Part shown: positions 42,148 to 55,177 of the stretch, piece by piece | Layout of the letters: each line of letters starts with the position of its first letter | Position numbering within the stretch: the stretch's first letter is position 1 | Made by a program: the position numbers and the translations under genes | Source of the DNA: Lineolata rhizophorae | Taxonomy: Eukaryota > Ascomycota > Dothideomycetes > Lineolatales > Lineolataceae | Assembly: GCA_010093515.1 (NCBI GenBank) | Contig: MU001696.1 | Coordinates: 342,286 to 406,285, forward strand | Reading direction: 5' to 3' | Length of the DNA: 64,000 nt | The notes under the pieces: model-generated | The model's database searches: none | Told to the model about the DNA's origin: nothing | What the model saw: the letters and a program-made list of their open reading frames with translations, nothing else

Positions 42148-43236
42148 TCAAGCCTTGGAAGCAAGCTCTAGGTAATGCTGTATTACACTCTTCACCTCTT
42201 CCTCGTAGGATAGGTGCTTGAATCCAAACGCCTTCTCCGTCTCGCGCGAGTCAATCATCAGGGGAAGGGTGGGTTGTGAGCCAGTATTAGGCAGCACCCC
42301 TTTAGCAACCGCATCCGGGAAGTTCTTAGCCGCGATATCCTTTGCGTCCTCCCACGTGGTATCGTTCTCGACCTTGCCGGCCTCTAGAAGCCCCGGGCGG
42401 CAGTAGCTGGCAATGAAGCTCTTGACCAAGCTTCCCTTCAAATCAATTGTCATGGCTCCGATGTGGATGCGCGCCACGTCGTCTAGGTGCACGGAGGCTG
42501 ACGCCAGTAAGATGTTGAGCTCCGCACCACCTAGGACGATGTCCATAACCAAGTGGTTGGTGGTTGTCTGATAACCTTCGGTGCTAGTCGCCAGGTCATT
42601 GCGTCCGATCGTGTACGAGGGATGGACGTGCACGACGGAGAACGGCGGCTTCCGGCGCGCTATCCAGGCCTCGGCCTCGTTCAACGCCATCGCTTTCGAC
42701 TGGCAGTAAGCCGTAAACACGTCTCCAGGAGGGGCCTCGGGCATGGGCAAGCGGTCGTCGGGCCCAAAGACGCGGTCGGTAGCCACGCCGCCCAGCAGGT
42801 TCTCGAACGGCACGAAGGCCGCGATGGACGACGTGATCACGACACGCTTGACGGAGCCGGCGCCGCTTCCAGCGGCTGCCTCGAGCATCGCCAGGGTGCC
42901 CTTGACGGCGGGCCCGAGGATGATATCCCGGAAGTCATCGGGCGTCTTGCAGGGCGTCTCGCCCGAGGGCGACGCGATGTGCAGCACGTACGTGGCGCCG
43001 CGGATGGCCTCCTCGTAGGCCCCCGCCGCCGTCAGGTCGGGCACGGCGACGAAGCTGAGCTGGTCGTCGGCCTCGAGCGCGACGCCGGCCCGCGACAGCG
43101 CCGCCTCCACGTTAGGCTGCTTTGACGTCGAGCGGATGGCGGCGCGCACGCGGTATCCGGCCTGGAGGGCGAAGACCAGCGTGCGGAAGCCGATGAGGCC
43201 GGTGGCGCCGGTGATGAGGACGAGTTCGGAGCGCAT
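42148..43236 (-). CDS. extended SDR oxidoreductase (dihydroflavonol reductase-like)
   Basis: A single-exon gene of 362 aa. The NAD(P) loop TGATGLIG is at 9-16, the active-site pair is YCQSK (Tyr177, Lys181) and the Ser precedes it in VVITSSIAAF. It belongs to the NAD-dependent epimerase/dehydratase superfamily, in the subgroup of Gre2/dihydroflavonol-4-reductase-like enzymes, which reduce ketones or aldehydes with NADPH. The substrate is unknown. It stands alone with no pathway neighbours. Confidence 0.88.
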   Translation of the reverse strand: MRSELVLITGATGLIGFRTLVFALQAGYRVRAAIRSTSKQPNVEAALSRAGVALEADDQLSFVAVPDLTAAGAYEEAIRGATYVLHIASPSGETPCKTPDDFRDIILGPAVKGTLAMLEAAAGSGAGSVKRVVITSSIAAFVPFENLLGGVATDRVFGPDDRLPMPEAPPGDVFTAYCQSKAMALNEAEAWIARRKPPFSVVHVHPSYTIGRNDLATSTEGYQTTTNHLVMDIVLGGAELNILLASASVHLDDVARIHIGAMTIDLKGSLVKSFIASYCRPGLLEAGKVENDTTWEDAKDIAAKNFPDAVAKGVLPNTGSQPTLPLMIDSRETEKAFGFKHLSYEEEVKSVIQHYLELASKA

Positions 43237-44360
43237 CGTGGCTGAGTGGGTTTTGCTGTCTGGTTTTGAGGGAGGTGGAAGAAATCTTGAGCAAGTAGTT
43301 CAAGGCCAGATGCCGTCCTTATATTTGTTCGAGGGATTTAAGTTGATACAAATTTATGCAGTAAGCAGTCTAGACGAACAACTCGAGCTAGGCGGCCGTC
43401 AGCTCGAATGGCCAAGGAAGAGAGTGATGGTTCGCCTTGATTTCAACCCTCTTGAGTCCACTACAACAATTATTCACTCTTTCTACAGCATTCCTACTAA
43501 TAGTGAATGGAATCTAGGTGCTAGCAATCTTGAATGTTAGCGTACCACCATATAGAGAACCCGCCCCACAGATACGCCAGACCATCCAGTCCGACGAACT
43601 CCCCAAAACGCGACTAGCGAGCATAGATTTCACAATCATTGAACTAAGATTTTGGTGAAAGTGAACTGCCGCTAATTTCATGGATATCGGTGCGAAATTC
43701 GCTCGTAGGATTTTAGCTCCAGATCCTCAGGCGGGTTTTAGCAGTAAACCCGAGAGGACGAAGTAGCCACTGTTCCAAGGTTAAGACCTGATGAGAAGTA
43801 AGCGTCAGCTTATGCTCTACTACGTATGTTTTAGTCTGAAATACATGAAATCCAAGTGAAGCTTAACGGAGTAGGCAGCACTCGAGTTCTTGCGTGAGTG
43901 TTAGCATTAACTCTTTGCTCAGTTCAAGTTTAACCTTCAGATGGACTCTCTAGGCTACAAGTGGTGCAGATTGAATCGAAATCCTCAGTTATCCTAGGCA
44001 ATAGACAGAAGCCATGCCAAAAGTTCCGCAAAATTCAAAATGTACCTTGTGTTGCTGGTATGTGATGTTGACTTGTGCTCACAGACTGAAGGGTTGGGTG
44101 CGGGAGCGGGGAGCTAGGAAAACTCGCTTATGTATGCCCGTTCGCCTATATGTTTATTCGCTTATGCCCTTCCACTTCCTCACCACACACGTGATATCCC
44201 ACGTGACGTCGGTTAGAGGTATTCTTAAGACTCCCACCACCGAGTCTAACAAAACTCCTTTTATCTAGTGCACCATCAAGCACTTTTACATCCCTCTTCG
44301 CGCGGTGACGTCTCCCCATTCAACACAAAGACGTCACCACCTCCAAATCCACCAAACACC
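43237..44360. other. intergenic, 1.1 kb
   Basis: Divergent region between the SDR and the next gene. TACTACGTA occurs at 43818-43826. CACGTGA-type sites lie near 44188-44204 (ACACGTGATATCCCACGTGACG). No gene recognised. Confidence 0.4.
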
Positions 44361-45829
44361 ATGACAAACTGGATCATCAACCACACTCTTCAGAGTGTAC
44401 CACGGCCTCTGAGCGCTGAGGACTTGTGCTCCCGGCAAGACGAAGAAGTCTTGCTGTGGTTTGAAAAGGTGAAGGAGTCATTCCTCACCGAAAAGATTCT
44501 CCCAGAGGACGTCCTCGGGGAAGTATTGAACGCCCAGCCGAAGGAGGTCCCGGCTGCACTCACCGCAGCCATCAAAAGAGAAGAGCACGACATCTCAGGA
44601 TGGACGCCAGCCTTCCTCTTCTGCTGCGAAACGGTGTCCAAGGAGATGAACGGACTTCCGCTGGAGTGTCTGGATCCTTGTGCAGACCTGTACACCGCCC
44701 ACAAGGCCGCCACGATACCGTATCAAGTTGAACCTTTCAAAGGGCCATGGAGCCGCCTAGAACGGTTCGAATCAACTCCAAGCAGTTCTTCGGCCGGATC
44801 CGCCGAGCAAGCATCTTACGGTCGCGCGGCTAAACTGTACGGCTCTCCGTCTCTCCTTGGCATACCAGCGAAAATCCGACGGATAATTTTCGGATATTTC
44901 TTGAAGTGGGATTCCATTGTGATAAAGGACTGGAACCCACTAAGCCCCCCAGAGGCAAGCATGAGGCGAAGAACGTCCTACAAGATAGCCCACGGTGGAT
45001 CAAGGCACACAACAACATACGCTGTGCTGGTAGATGCGGCCGACGAGCCTGTGGATATTTCGATCACGGCCGTAAATTGGCAACTCAACAAGGAAGCGGG
45101 AAAGTTTTTCTACGGGGAAAACGTTTTCAAATTCTTAGGTAAATGCTCATTTGAAACGATCTTTCGTTGCCCACTTTCGCTAACGTGTAATCTTGGCAGG
45201 AACTCCCAAGGCTACCTTGGCGTTCATTCATGACAGGGCCTGGGCCTTCAAATATCTTAGGAGAGTGGTGATGAAGCACCACTGCTCCGAAAGCTCTGAA
45301 TCCGGCGACTGGCACAGCCTTGGACCCACCCTCCCTGTGCCCTTTCCGCGGACGGAAATAAACTTTTGGCGTGAGGTGTAAGTACAGGGTCAAGGCGAAA
45401 GACAGATAATGAGGAACACATATCTACTGAAGTCCTCCTAGTTTCAATTTGTTTGTTCATGGTGGACGAGACTTATTCAGATTCGTCCTTCTCATCGATA
45501 AAAGCTTCTGGCAGAAACATCCATGGTCCAAAGGAGCCAATTTCTTAATGGCGACCGAAGAAATGTTAGAGACAATGAGGGGAACCCAGAAGAGTTATCT
45601 CGACCACGTCGCACGGCTCAGTCCACGGGTCAGGATCCGCATTGAAATCGAAGGCTCAATGGTCTCTCCCGAGCGGGAGAAGTGCCGGAAACATCTAGGG
45701 GCTCTGATACGAGCGCAATCCGATACACGCCGCGATTACACACAGGATGAGAATATCTCGTGCTGTTGTCAAGCAAGGGACCTGAACCACAGCTGTATCT
45801 TAAGCGTAGGACATCGGAGAGGCCGCTAG
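44361..45829 (+). CDS. hypothetical fungal protein, DUF7730/2EXR-like
   Basis: Exons 44361-45138, 45200-45377 and 45442-45829 give 447 aa. The middle part has the pattern of a large fungal family: LLGIPAKIRRIIFGYFLKWD, then a polar stretch, AVNWQLNKEAGKFFYGENVF (a bristled WQ...A..FYGEN.F motif) and a following domain. Members are common in Sordariomycetes and have no established function; some resemble F-box proteins. Intron 2 has a perfect GTAAGT donor. The last 30 residues (QDENISCCCQARDLNHSC..) look atypical, so the true 3' end may involve another exon. Confidence 0.6.
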
Positions 45830-47523
45830 CCGGGGCCAAACAAGAAAGCCTTACTTCTGTTTCCCCTAAGCGCTTTCGATGTGTCGTGGGATAAGAGACT
45901 CCTCTGGCGGAAGGATATCCCTATCGTGGAAGGGGGTTTGGAGAGAGTTAGTTACTCGAGAAAGAAGACGATGGTGAGTCTCAAAGGTCATATGAAGGGA
46001 GCGCTTCATGGCATATTCGCAGCATGCAGCAAAAACCCAAAGCATCATTTCTGTTTCGCCCTAGCATCATGTTTTTCTTTGACCTCGAACATCTGGCCCC
46101 GAGAAACCCTGTCTTGCTTGAAAGTATAATGTATTAATATACTCCTCATAGGAGATGCTAGCTCGAAACTACAACAACGCCGCAGCGACTAGGTCTGTCG
46201 TAGGTCCCCAGTCGGTGTCCGCTCGTCCCGCAACGAAGGTCCTAATCCGCCCTAGATGCACAGGGGTGAGGATAATGAGGAGCGCGACCAGAGGGCATTG
46301 GCCATTGGTTGGCATGGCGCTTCATTGAATAGGGAGAGTTTATCCAGTACAACGAATGAGTTTTGCTTGTGGCGCGTTTGCATTCGACTTGAAAAGATTG
46401 AGCTTGGTTCGCTGCTTGCGTAGCGTAGACTCATCAAAGAGTGGTGGCACAAAGACGCGCACACGTACGGAGCATAGGAACCCAAAGGAGGGCAAGCAAA
46501 TTGTCGTTCGCGGTAGAGCTAAACAGAGGTGCTAGATGTGGAGTGGGCCCAGCCTAGCTTCGCAGCAGCGCTAGCCGCCGTGGAGCATGAAATGATTGCG
46601 GCGACAACCATCTATTCCCTTCCTGAGTCTCGACACCCCGCCCAGCTAACGAACGTGTTCGCTCCACCACACAAAGATTGGCCAACTCGGTTCATCGCAC
46701 AGTAGCGCTTCTCGCACTAGTTGCCGAGCAGACGGACCGCTCAACTGCCTGTTTTCATTCCGTCCTTCGAACGTACGAACTCCGAAACCGTGGAGAGCTG
46801 ATGTGCGATATCAGCGGCAGGCGGCTTCAGGCACGGCAAGGGTCTGAGGCAAATGGATGGACGGGCGGCAGCGCTTACGAATCTCGCGAGACGTCCGTCG
46901 AACCGAGAGCGGGGGACGGAAGAATAATTACGGGGGAGACGGCATTCGCGCATGCAGCTTGGCCGAGTCTGCCATCGCTCTACCATTGTGCCCCAGCTAG
47001 CGGGCAGACGACGCTGAAGTCTATTGCCGAAACACTCGATTGATGTGCGGGCCAGGACTGAGGGTTGGGGGGGCTGCGAACGGCGCGGTCCGCACTACTG
47101 CAAGGGCGTGGTGTGGTGCAGGCCGCAAGCGCAAACCCTCGAGCGCCGCCTGCATACCTACCTTTCCTACCCAGCAGGTGCTAGAGGCAAAGACCATACT
47201 CCGTAGGCGAGGCAGACAGATCCACCGAGTCATTAGTCTGCCGATTTTGTCTTTACCGGGAGCGAGGAATTACATACACCGCAGACACTACTAGTAGATG
47301 GCCTGTTCACCTTGCAGCGCGTCGCATCGATCTATCAAACCTTCCGGGGCCCAGGAGACGCAGGCGCAAGGAGACCCTCGGCGCCTTGCCCTACCCTTCA
47401 TCCCAGGACTGACAGGCAACCCATGTCGCGCATCCGCGCCGCCCCACCTGTTCACCATAGCGGTCGATCTCTCTCTCAGCGAGCCGTGAGACCCCGAGGT
47501 AGCTGCCAGCATGATTAGCTTCG
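45830..47523. other. gene-poor stretch, 1.7 kb
   Basis: Short ORFs only; nothing recognisable on either strand. Confidence 0.4.
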
Positions 47524-48765
47524 CGTGTTTACTTCCATCTTCACCGTCCCTAGGTTCTACACCTACTTCTTGGTCGCGAAATACTTAGGCATAGATGGCT
47601 ATGTCAGAGGAGAGGCAGCGGTAGACATGTCTGATCCGGAACATGAAAAACAGTAAACTAACGTCCATCTCGGCCGGCTTCGAGAGGAGCGACAGCCTAC
47701 CAAGTCGAGCGTGGCCATAAGCCCTTGGCGCTAATTGCGAGGGGTTTAATCATATTCAACGTTCATGATTCAAAACCAGGGTTGTGATATAGAAATAGAG
47801 GACAAATCAAATACGTCGCACACGACATGATCATCATGTCCCTCAAAGTAAGTTTCTTTCGGCCCCACAACTATATAGCACTGTCTGACGATCTTTCGAA
47901 GTACCTCTTCGCAAGTATCCATCTATGCAACATCAGTCTGAGCTTGGCCAAAACGCAGACCATTTTCTATCGGCAAGCTTTCGTAGAGAAGAATATGGTC
48001 ACGTTCTTCATTGGATCCACGATCTCCGTTGCGCTCTGCCTGCTGGAAATCATCTCCATCGGGACTTCCACTTCTCCGACGAGTGCCTATATTAGTATGC
48101 GTAAGTTCCCTCGCACAAAGCTCAATGTGTTGGAAGTTGGTCCATTGCTAACTGCCCAAACTTAGCCTTCACATCGCAGATGTGGGCATGCAAACCGCTA
48201 CAGACTTCTTGGTTGTCTTGCTGTCATGCCGCCAGTTAAAGGGTTCTAGCTTCCCGAGAGGCAGAAATTTAGGATGGTAGCCATTCTAGCGCTCGGTGGA
48301 CTGTGAGTAAATTTGATAGCATCGGGCTACTCTCACGAACTTTGAATTACCAACTCATTGAATCACAGTGTCTGCATCGTCTCCATCATCGGACTTCACG
48401 CGCTTGTTGTGGTCTTGGAACCTACGGACTCGAGGTTGGACTTGGCTGCGACGGCGAACTGTCGGCGCTAGGATATCAACGTGGCTATTTTATGGGTCAG
48501 CCTGCCGGCGCTGAAGCCAATAGTCAGGAAGCACGCGCCGTGCGTACTCGTCAAGTTCCGCAGGACTCACTACCACAGCTACATCAACAATAGTAGCGAC
48601 ATGCACGGGCAACCGGGAAATGGTGCGCCACCTATTACGAGAGCCACGAAGCGGATAAGTGCGACCGATTTTGAGACCAGGACGGGTGCTTCGGTACTGG
48701 CAAGGACGGCGACGGCAACAGTTTCGTACTGCATAGCCACAAGAAAGGCGACGTCACTGAGTTGA
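47524..48765 (+). pseudogene. decayed fungal-rhodopsin-domain (PTH11-like) gene
   Basis: Pieces of a seven-helix fungal rhodopsin-domain protein lie in order: RFYTYFLVAKYLGIDGYV (about 47552), GQIKYVAHDMIIMSLK (to 47847), LFASIHLCNISLSLAKTQ after a GTAAGT intron, TATDFLVVLLSCRQLKG (about 48190), PERQKFRMVAILALGGL, CIVSIIGLHALVVV and NVAILWVSLPALKPIVRKH (about 48476). Each has a counterpart in the intact gene at 51301, and three intron positions coincide. The re-read frame changes once between RQLKG and PERQK (near 48255) and an in-frame TAG stands at 48465-48467 where the intact protein has Val/Glu. A long polar tail stays open to 48765. It is a host-gene pseudogene, probably from local duplication. 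Confidence 0.75.
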
Positions 48766-51300
48766 CCGATGACGCCGCCGGATTGGAGGGTAGGAGTGTG
48801 TAGAGGCCCAGAGGATGGCAGTGCATGCCACAATCCTTAAGAACTCGAGTCACGTAGAAGGGATAACAGGGCAGGCTTGCGGGTTAAGGGCCTTTGAAGA
48901 AATGTCGGGACGTTATAGGGAGGGAACGGGTGCAAAAGTGAAGAAGCAGGGGAATTCAGGGCAAAAGGGTGCAATGGACACGGACCCAAGTAGTTGTTTT
49001 AGTTCTAGGCACCCTAGAATTATCTTTTGTGGTATGCACTTGGGTGGATTTCAAAATTCAGATAACCGTGCGCCTGCGCCGAATCGACTTTGGATTCTCG
49101 CCCGCAATTGTTTCCCCCTATGTCTGTGCAGTGTGACAACTTGACTTGCTCGAAACTGTCCACTGACTTTGATAAGATTGTCGAGTCAGGTTGATCTTCG
49201 CGAAGGAATGTTCCGGGTTGTCCAAAGGATGTGATTTGAGATCCTCCATACCTTGAGGAGCAGAAACCAAGTACATTTTTCGTGCGTATGAGGTCAATCA
49301 TGTCGTACCCAATGTAGACCGGAGCCCGCCGTCCGCGCAGCCAGAAAGGAGAGTAAACTGATGCACTCAAGAAGGTACCCATGGTTTAGGGGCTCGGTCT
49401 TAGGGTCTCGCGGCCAAAATGGGCCTGGGTCATTTAGCAAAATGCCAACTAGACTTTTCCCACCTGTGGATGGCGGTGCGTTGGTGTTTAGCGCTAGGAT
49501 GGATTTCTGAACTGCTTGGACGATCACTCTGCAGTATTGGCTAGCGAAAGTTTTTATCTCCCGCGAGAGAACTTGGCAGGCGAACCGTGATCTTCGCGAG
49601 TCCGTTCTCACTCTAGTACGTACATAGTGCAAACACATCGGCCTAGAGTGATCCGCGTAAGGCGAGCGGGTGCTGGCTACATACTGCATACGTATGTATG
49701 TACATAGGCACATAGTTGGCGCCATTTTGCCATCGATCCGAAAGTGAGCGCGTCGGCTAGAGAGATACAAGGCGGGCGGGAGTGGAGCTCGACAGCTCGT
49801 CGTGGGTTGTAGCTCCGTCCGCGTGGCTTTTCCAGGAGACCGGTAACTGACAGGCCTAGCGTGCGGCGCAGGACTTCCCTTTTCGCACTCCTGGCTTTAG
49901 AGTTCAGACGATCGTCAACTGCACGCGCCAAGGCGATGCCCTGGTGTCGCGGGCGTCTTAACACAGCAGCATTAAAGTTTGACAGGCGCAAAGTTTAGCC
50001 AGGGCGGGCTAGCGCCCTTGAGTCGCCTCGTGGCGTGGCGTTGACAGGTCCTGAAGCCCCCAACCACTTGGCGTCCGCCGTGCTCCCGCCGTCGTTCGCC
50101 GCACCCTTGCGCAGGCCCCCCTTCTCGACGCTTGCGGATAGTTGTCGTTGCTGGCCCGCTGTCGCCGACGCCAATCAGGGCCGAGAGACGCACGTGGAAG
50201 CCCACGCTCGGCCGGCGCCGCGCTTGTGGGGAAAGCCTTCAGGACGGCGAGGACAACGCGGCCGCAAAACTCAAAATATGCGAGCAGAAGCCGGACTCCA
50301 CCCACAGTCGCTGGCTAGTACGTTTGGAGCACCATTCCCGTGGCTGGGCAGCTATTTCCCCTGCACTGAGCGTCGCACGCCGGTCTGAGCATGCTCCACC
50401 ACTCGAGTGTGTGCGTTGCGAGACGAAACAGCCAGGCGGCTAAGGCCCCCCGGCTCCAGCCCCAGCCCTGGAGGCCGGATCCTGCTCGCCGTGTGGGCTT
50501 CCGGAGTGCCACGGCTGCTGGACGTGCCCCAGAAAACCGTTGAATGAAGCTCACTCTAGCCCTGTAGCAATCGCCTCCTCGCTATACTCCCAATGACATC
50601 GCGCTGTTGCTCAGCCTGGGGCCCCTTCATGCGCCTTCACACGTGCTTTTGGAGATCCGATGCATCTCCACTAGCCCGGCATCCACGCCCACTCCTCGGC
50701 GGGCCTCCCGCTGGGTGGAATGCAGTCAGCTGGGGATCTCCGAGACCCGTGAATTGACCTCTAAGGAGGTGCCAGCGCAGCGACGATAAACAGTGGGCGA
50801 TAACGTATCGTCGTCCTATGAACGTCGGCACGGGATCAGCCCTTTCCCGAAATCTTGGATAATAAGAACTGCGATAACCTGGGCCCTGTGAAACGGAGCA
50901 CACAACACAGCAATTGAAACGCTTCCAAATCCACCACCAAACTCCACCCACAGCCGCCACGCCACGGAACGCCCGTGCACCGACGACTAGATCGGGGCCC
51001 GGGGCGCGCCGTAGGACCGATACATAGCTGGAGATGGACCGTTTCCAGAAAGAATTTCTGTCAACGAGTTCCCGCACGCTGCGCGAGCCACCGGGGGTGG
51101 CTTTTTTTTTTTTGAGTTTGATGAGCCCTGGCCGTTCCGGTTTCTAAATACGCACGCGTTCCCTTGGTTCAACGGCGGCGATCATACATACATACATACT
51201 CACTCTTTCCTATTGTTCCATTTTCCTTGCATCCGCATCCTTTCTTTAATATACCTCATTGTGGGATTTTTGAATAAACACGCCTGGGAGCGAAAAAATA
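48766..51300. other. gene-poor stretch, 2.5 kb
   Basis: Mostly GC-rich with short ORFs. CATACATACATAC-like runs lie near 49680-49700 and 51184-51200. I recognise no gene. The last 300 bp are the promoter of the next gene. Confidence 0.4.
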
Positions 51301-53145
51301 ATGGCAGAACAAGGAAACGGGGTGCAGGACCTCCCGCCGGACGAGTCCAGGGCCCATGAGGCGATAGGAGTCATCTGTTCCTTTACCCTTCTCGCTGGGA
51401 TGACTGTCATCCTCAGGGTTTACACTCGTTTTGCCGTGGTCCGTCATTCGGGATGGGAAGATCTGTTGATTGTGTGCGCAATGGTAAGTCGGAACTGCGA
51501 TACGAAGGCCCAGAAATAGCAACCTAGGTCATAAACTCACCGATTGTAGATTGCTTCCATTGGTGTCGGCATCTGTCAAGGAATTGGTGAGTCTCCCCAT
51601 TTCAGGTTCAAAATCCGTAGAATAGTACGATTCAGCGAACTAAATTTCCTTGTAGAAACTCAGTATGGCATGGGAAGACACATTGAATATGTGGCGGCTG
51701 TTCCGGGGATGCTTGAAAAGCAATTTCAGGTATCATCAAAATCGCCCATTGCAAGTGGATTAGGTGACTGATGATTGATAGGCTCTCTACGCAAGCATCA
51801 TCGCATACAACTTCGGGTTGTCATTCACTAAACTTTCCATCATGCTCCAATATTTGCGCATCTTTGCTTCGAAGTCAATGCGGCGGGCCTGCTTTGTTTT
51901 TCTAGGGGTGGTAATTCTCTACGGACTCTGGACGGTCCTAACTGCCATCTTTGGCTGTATTCCAATCGCATATTTCTGGGATAGGAGCATCGATGGAGGC
52001 AAATGCCTTCCGAACTATATCCTGTGGTTCGTGAACGCCGGCCTGAACATCTCGACCGACTTCTCCCTGGTCATTCTCCCCTTGTTCGGTCTACGGAGGC
52101 TGCAGCTGCCCAGGCGGCAGAAGATCGTTCTCATGGCGATCTTGACCCTCGGAGGATTGTAAGTTTGCCGCTACTCTATTCCCGCTCCCATGTTCAATCC
52201 GTGCCTTTGCAAGTTCCAATGTGCAATTTCGGCTAATGCGCGATATCATTCCTACTTGATAGCGCCGGCGTGACTTCTATCCTCCGGCTCTACTCTCTCT
52301 ACATCATCTCCCGGACTCAGGACATGTCGTGGGACAACACGGACCCGGCGGTGTGGTCCAACGTGGAGCTCAACATCGGCATCATGTGCGCTTCGCTCCC
52401 GACTCTGCGGCCCCTCATCGCCCTCGTCTTCCCGCGGCTGCTGCCATCTGGCCGTCCCGGCCGCTCCGGCGGCATCGGCGCCGGCGGCTCGACCAACCTG
52501 AGCTTCAGCTGCGGCGGCAAACGCCCCGGCACCGGCATCCGCACCGGCAAGTTCGCCACCCTCGACGACGAGCCGCCCGCGACCCGGGGCTACGGCCTCA
52601 GCGACCTCGAGAGCGGCAAGGGCGGGCTCGACGCCGGCGCCAACGCCGCAGCCACGACCGCGGAGATGGCGACGGACGACTCGGCGTCGCGGCTCTCGCT
52701 CGACAGCGCGCGGCAGCGGCAGCGAGAGCAGCAACAGCAGCAGCAATCCGTGTCGCCCTCGCCGGCGGCCGCGGCGGCCGGGAGCCCCAGCTTCACCAGG
52801 CACGGCCACGGCATCGGGTTCGGCCACGGCGGTCGTCGCAACCGGTCCGTCTCGCCCGCGGGCGAGCTCGGCCAGATCCGCGTCACGACCGAGGTGCGGC
52901 AGAACGTGCAGAGTTCGGGGGCCGGGGGGGTGGGGGTGGGGCCAGGGCCGGACGAGGCCGCGCCGGCGTGGACGGCGGCTGAGACGGAGCGTGCGCAGGC
53001 GTACGGCGGGTTCGGGCACTCGGTGCAGATTATGGGGTCTGGGACTGGCGGTGGTGGTGGGAATGGGGTCAGGGGCCCGACATCGTCCGAGGCGAGGAAG
53101 CTGGGGTCGAGCGATAGCGAGAGGAGTCTTGTTGAGAAGGATTGA
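51301..53145 (+). CDS. fungal-rhodopsin-domain integral membrane protein
   Basis: Five exons, 51301-51483, 51550-51586, 51656-51729, 51782-52158 and 52263-53145, give 517 aa. The first 300 residues form seven hydrophobic helices with family landmarks: LRVYTRFAVVRHSGWEDLL, GMGRHIEYV, FGLSFTKLSIMLQYLRIF, IFGCIPIAYFWDRS, NISTDFSLVILPL, LPRRQK, LYSLYIISRTQDMSWDN, ASLPTLRPLI. The family (PF20684-type, SAT20/PTH11-like) lacks retinal-binding evidence and is usually thought to sense or transport; the role is unknown. The 210-residue C-terminal tail is Gly/Ser/Gln-rich and cytosolic by inference. Upstream lies its decayed relative. Confidence 0.85.
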
Positions 53146-55177
53146 TTGATGTGGTTGGTGGTGGCTGATGATGAGGGAATGAGGGATGAGATGGGGTTTG
53201 GTGTGATGGCTCTCTTTTTTTTCTCTCTCCTTTATGCGTCTTATGGGGGGACTTTGTTGGGGCACTATGAGGCTTTTCATATGTACACGGATTCAAGGTC
53301 TTGGCTTTCTTTGCTTCTTCTCCCTGTTTCTTTCTTTCTAAAATCCCTTCGAAACTTCTTCCCGATACACCTTTCCTTTGTCGAGCTGATTCTCGGAGAT
53401 GCTTGTTCTTTTCTCCATTTTCAAAAAAAAAAAATCTCTTGTCCATAGGGGGCCGGACTCGAGATGGACGTTGGGTGTTTTCCGGGAATGGAATAGGCTG
53501 GGGGGCGCCACGGCCCGCGTGCACGGCCTCGGGAGCGACGAGGTGGCACCGGATAGGCTGGCCAAGAAATACAGGACGGCCGTGGCCCTTTTTACCCGGA
53601 ATTTGTTTTATTTCGCTTCTGCGTCCTTTGGTACGTGGGGTCCGGACCCTCTTCTGTTTGCGCAGTGCACGCCTCGGCGTCTTCGGATCGTCGAGACTGC
53701 GACGCAACATTGTCGTCGTCGTTGTCATTGTCATATAGCACATCCTCGACATTATGTGTAGTTTTAGTAGGACATTCTCCCCACATCCTACGGAGAGCTC
53801 GAGTCACTGTCCGTCTTAATGCAGCGCAGGGGGCCTATAATGTGTATGTGATGGTCTCGCTTGACAACTCGTCCGCGCGGACCGGGCGGGCGGACCGGGT
53901 GGCCGGCTGCCACCGTTTCGTCGCAGGATTAGAAATCTGGCGCGCGCGCACATCCGCGTGGGTGAGTCAGCCAGCGTTCGCCCTTCCCGGTGTGCTATCG
54001 TTGTTGTCGCCCGATATAGTGCGAAGTAGGTAGTAGGTAGGTAGGTAGGAAGGGCGGGTTTTGCGGGTATGCAATTTGGGCCAGGGAGCGGGGCGCCATG
54101 CGCGGTCGCCGACTGTCCCTTTACCAGGTTTTCGGTCTTCTTTCCTGTTTCCCAGCGGAGGGGCCGTGGAACGTGGAAACCGGGAAGAGGTCAATGCGGG
54201 ATGCCGGACAGGCACGTAGGGCTGGGTTGGGTGGGCCGGTAGATGCTCTTGCCGGTTTGTGCGCTGCTCTGCGACTCGGCGGCTGACGGAGCGAGCCGGT
54301 CATGTTGCACGACGGGATTGTCGGGGCCTTGGTGGAGTCCCTAAAATGGTTTGGGAGGATCCTGGTAATCTACAAGAAGATGGCGCCACGCATGGAGCAA
54401 CTAGGCGGGCACCTATCTAGCCAATACATACCTAACGTATGTAGTACGCGGGCAGTACATTATAGAGGACCCAAAAGTGGGGGCGGCCAAAATGATGGCG
54501 AAGGACAAGGAGCGACCAGCCTCGCCATTGATGCCTTGCGATATACGTCCAGCTCTGGCTTCACATGGTAGCATGTACTATCCTGGCACCACCACCAACG
54601 CGCATGTGGGAGTGGCTGTGCAGGCCTGGGGTGACGGCGCGGGAAGAAAAAAATGCCGCGAGCACCCGGCGCCGGCACCGCCACGTCAGGCATCAGCGAG
54701 GACTGCACGGAGGAGGTACGGCGGATTGGCTCGGGTGCCGGGGCAGGCTTTAACGGCGGGAGTCACGTACGTAGTACATACCCTAGTAGTAGGTAGGCAG
54801 TGGATACCACTTACGTAGTAGGTAGTCGCTGGTGAAGCGGCACAGCCACGCGGGGCATTGCGCGCATGGCGTCACGGTGCGCAGGTGAGCGGGAGCTGGT
54901 GGCGGGGCCAACGGCGCAGCGGGGCGCAGGGCCCCCGCCCGAGTTACCCCGCCGGCCGCCGACGGACGCGTCTCCCGGCCAGCAAAACCGCACGCTCGTG
55001 TTCCAGGCAGTTTTCTTCCACCACCTCCTATATAGCCCGGCCGCCTTTTCTCGCGAGCCTGCTCCGCTCCGGCAAATCCCCGCCAGGCGCCTCGCAAGCC
55101 ACAAGACCGCGCACGCAACCGCAGCTCCGCCGAAGCGTCCTCGCAGCGCCTTCCCGCGTGCCTGACAGAGCCACATC
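53146..55177. other. intergenic, 2.0 kb
   Basis: 3' region of the rhodopsin-domain gene, then GC-rich promoter sequence of the vWA gene. TACGTAGTA occurs at 54768-54776 and 54812-54820, and a TAGG-repeat tract near 54027-54050. No gene recognised. Confidence 0.4.
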
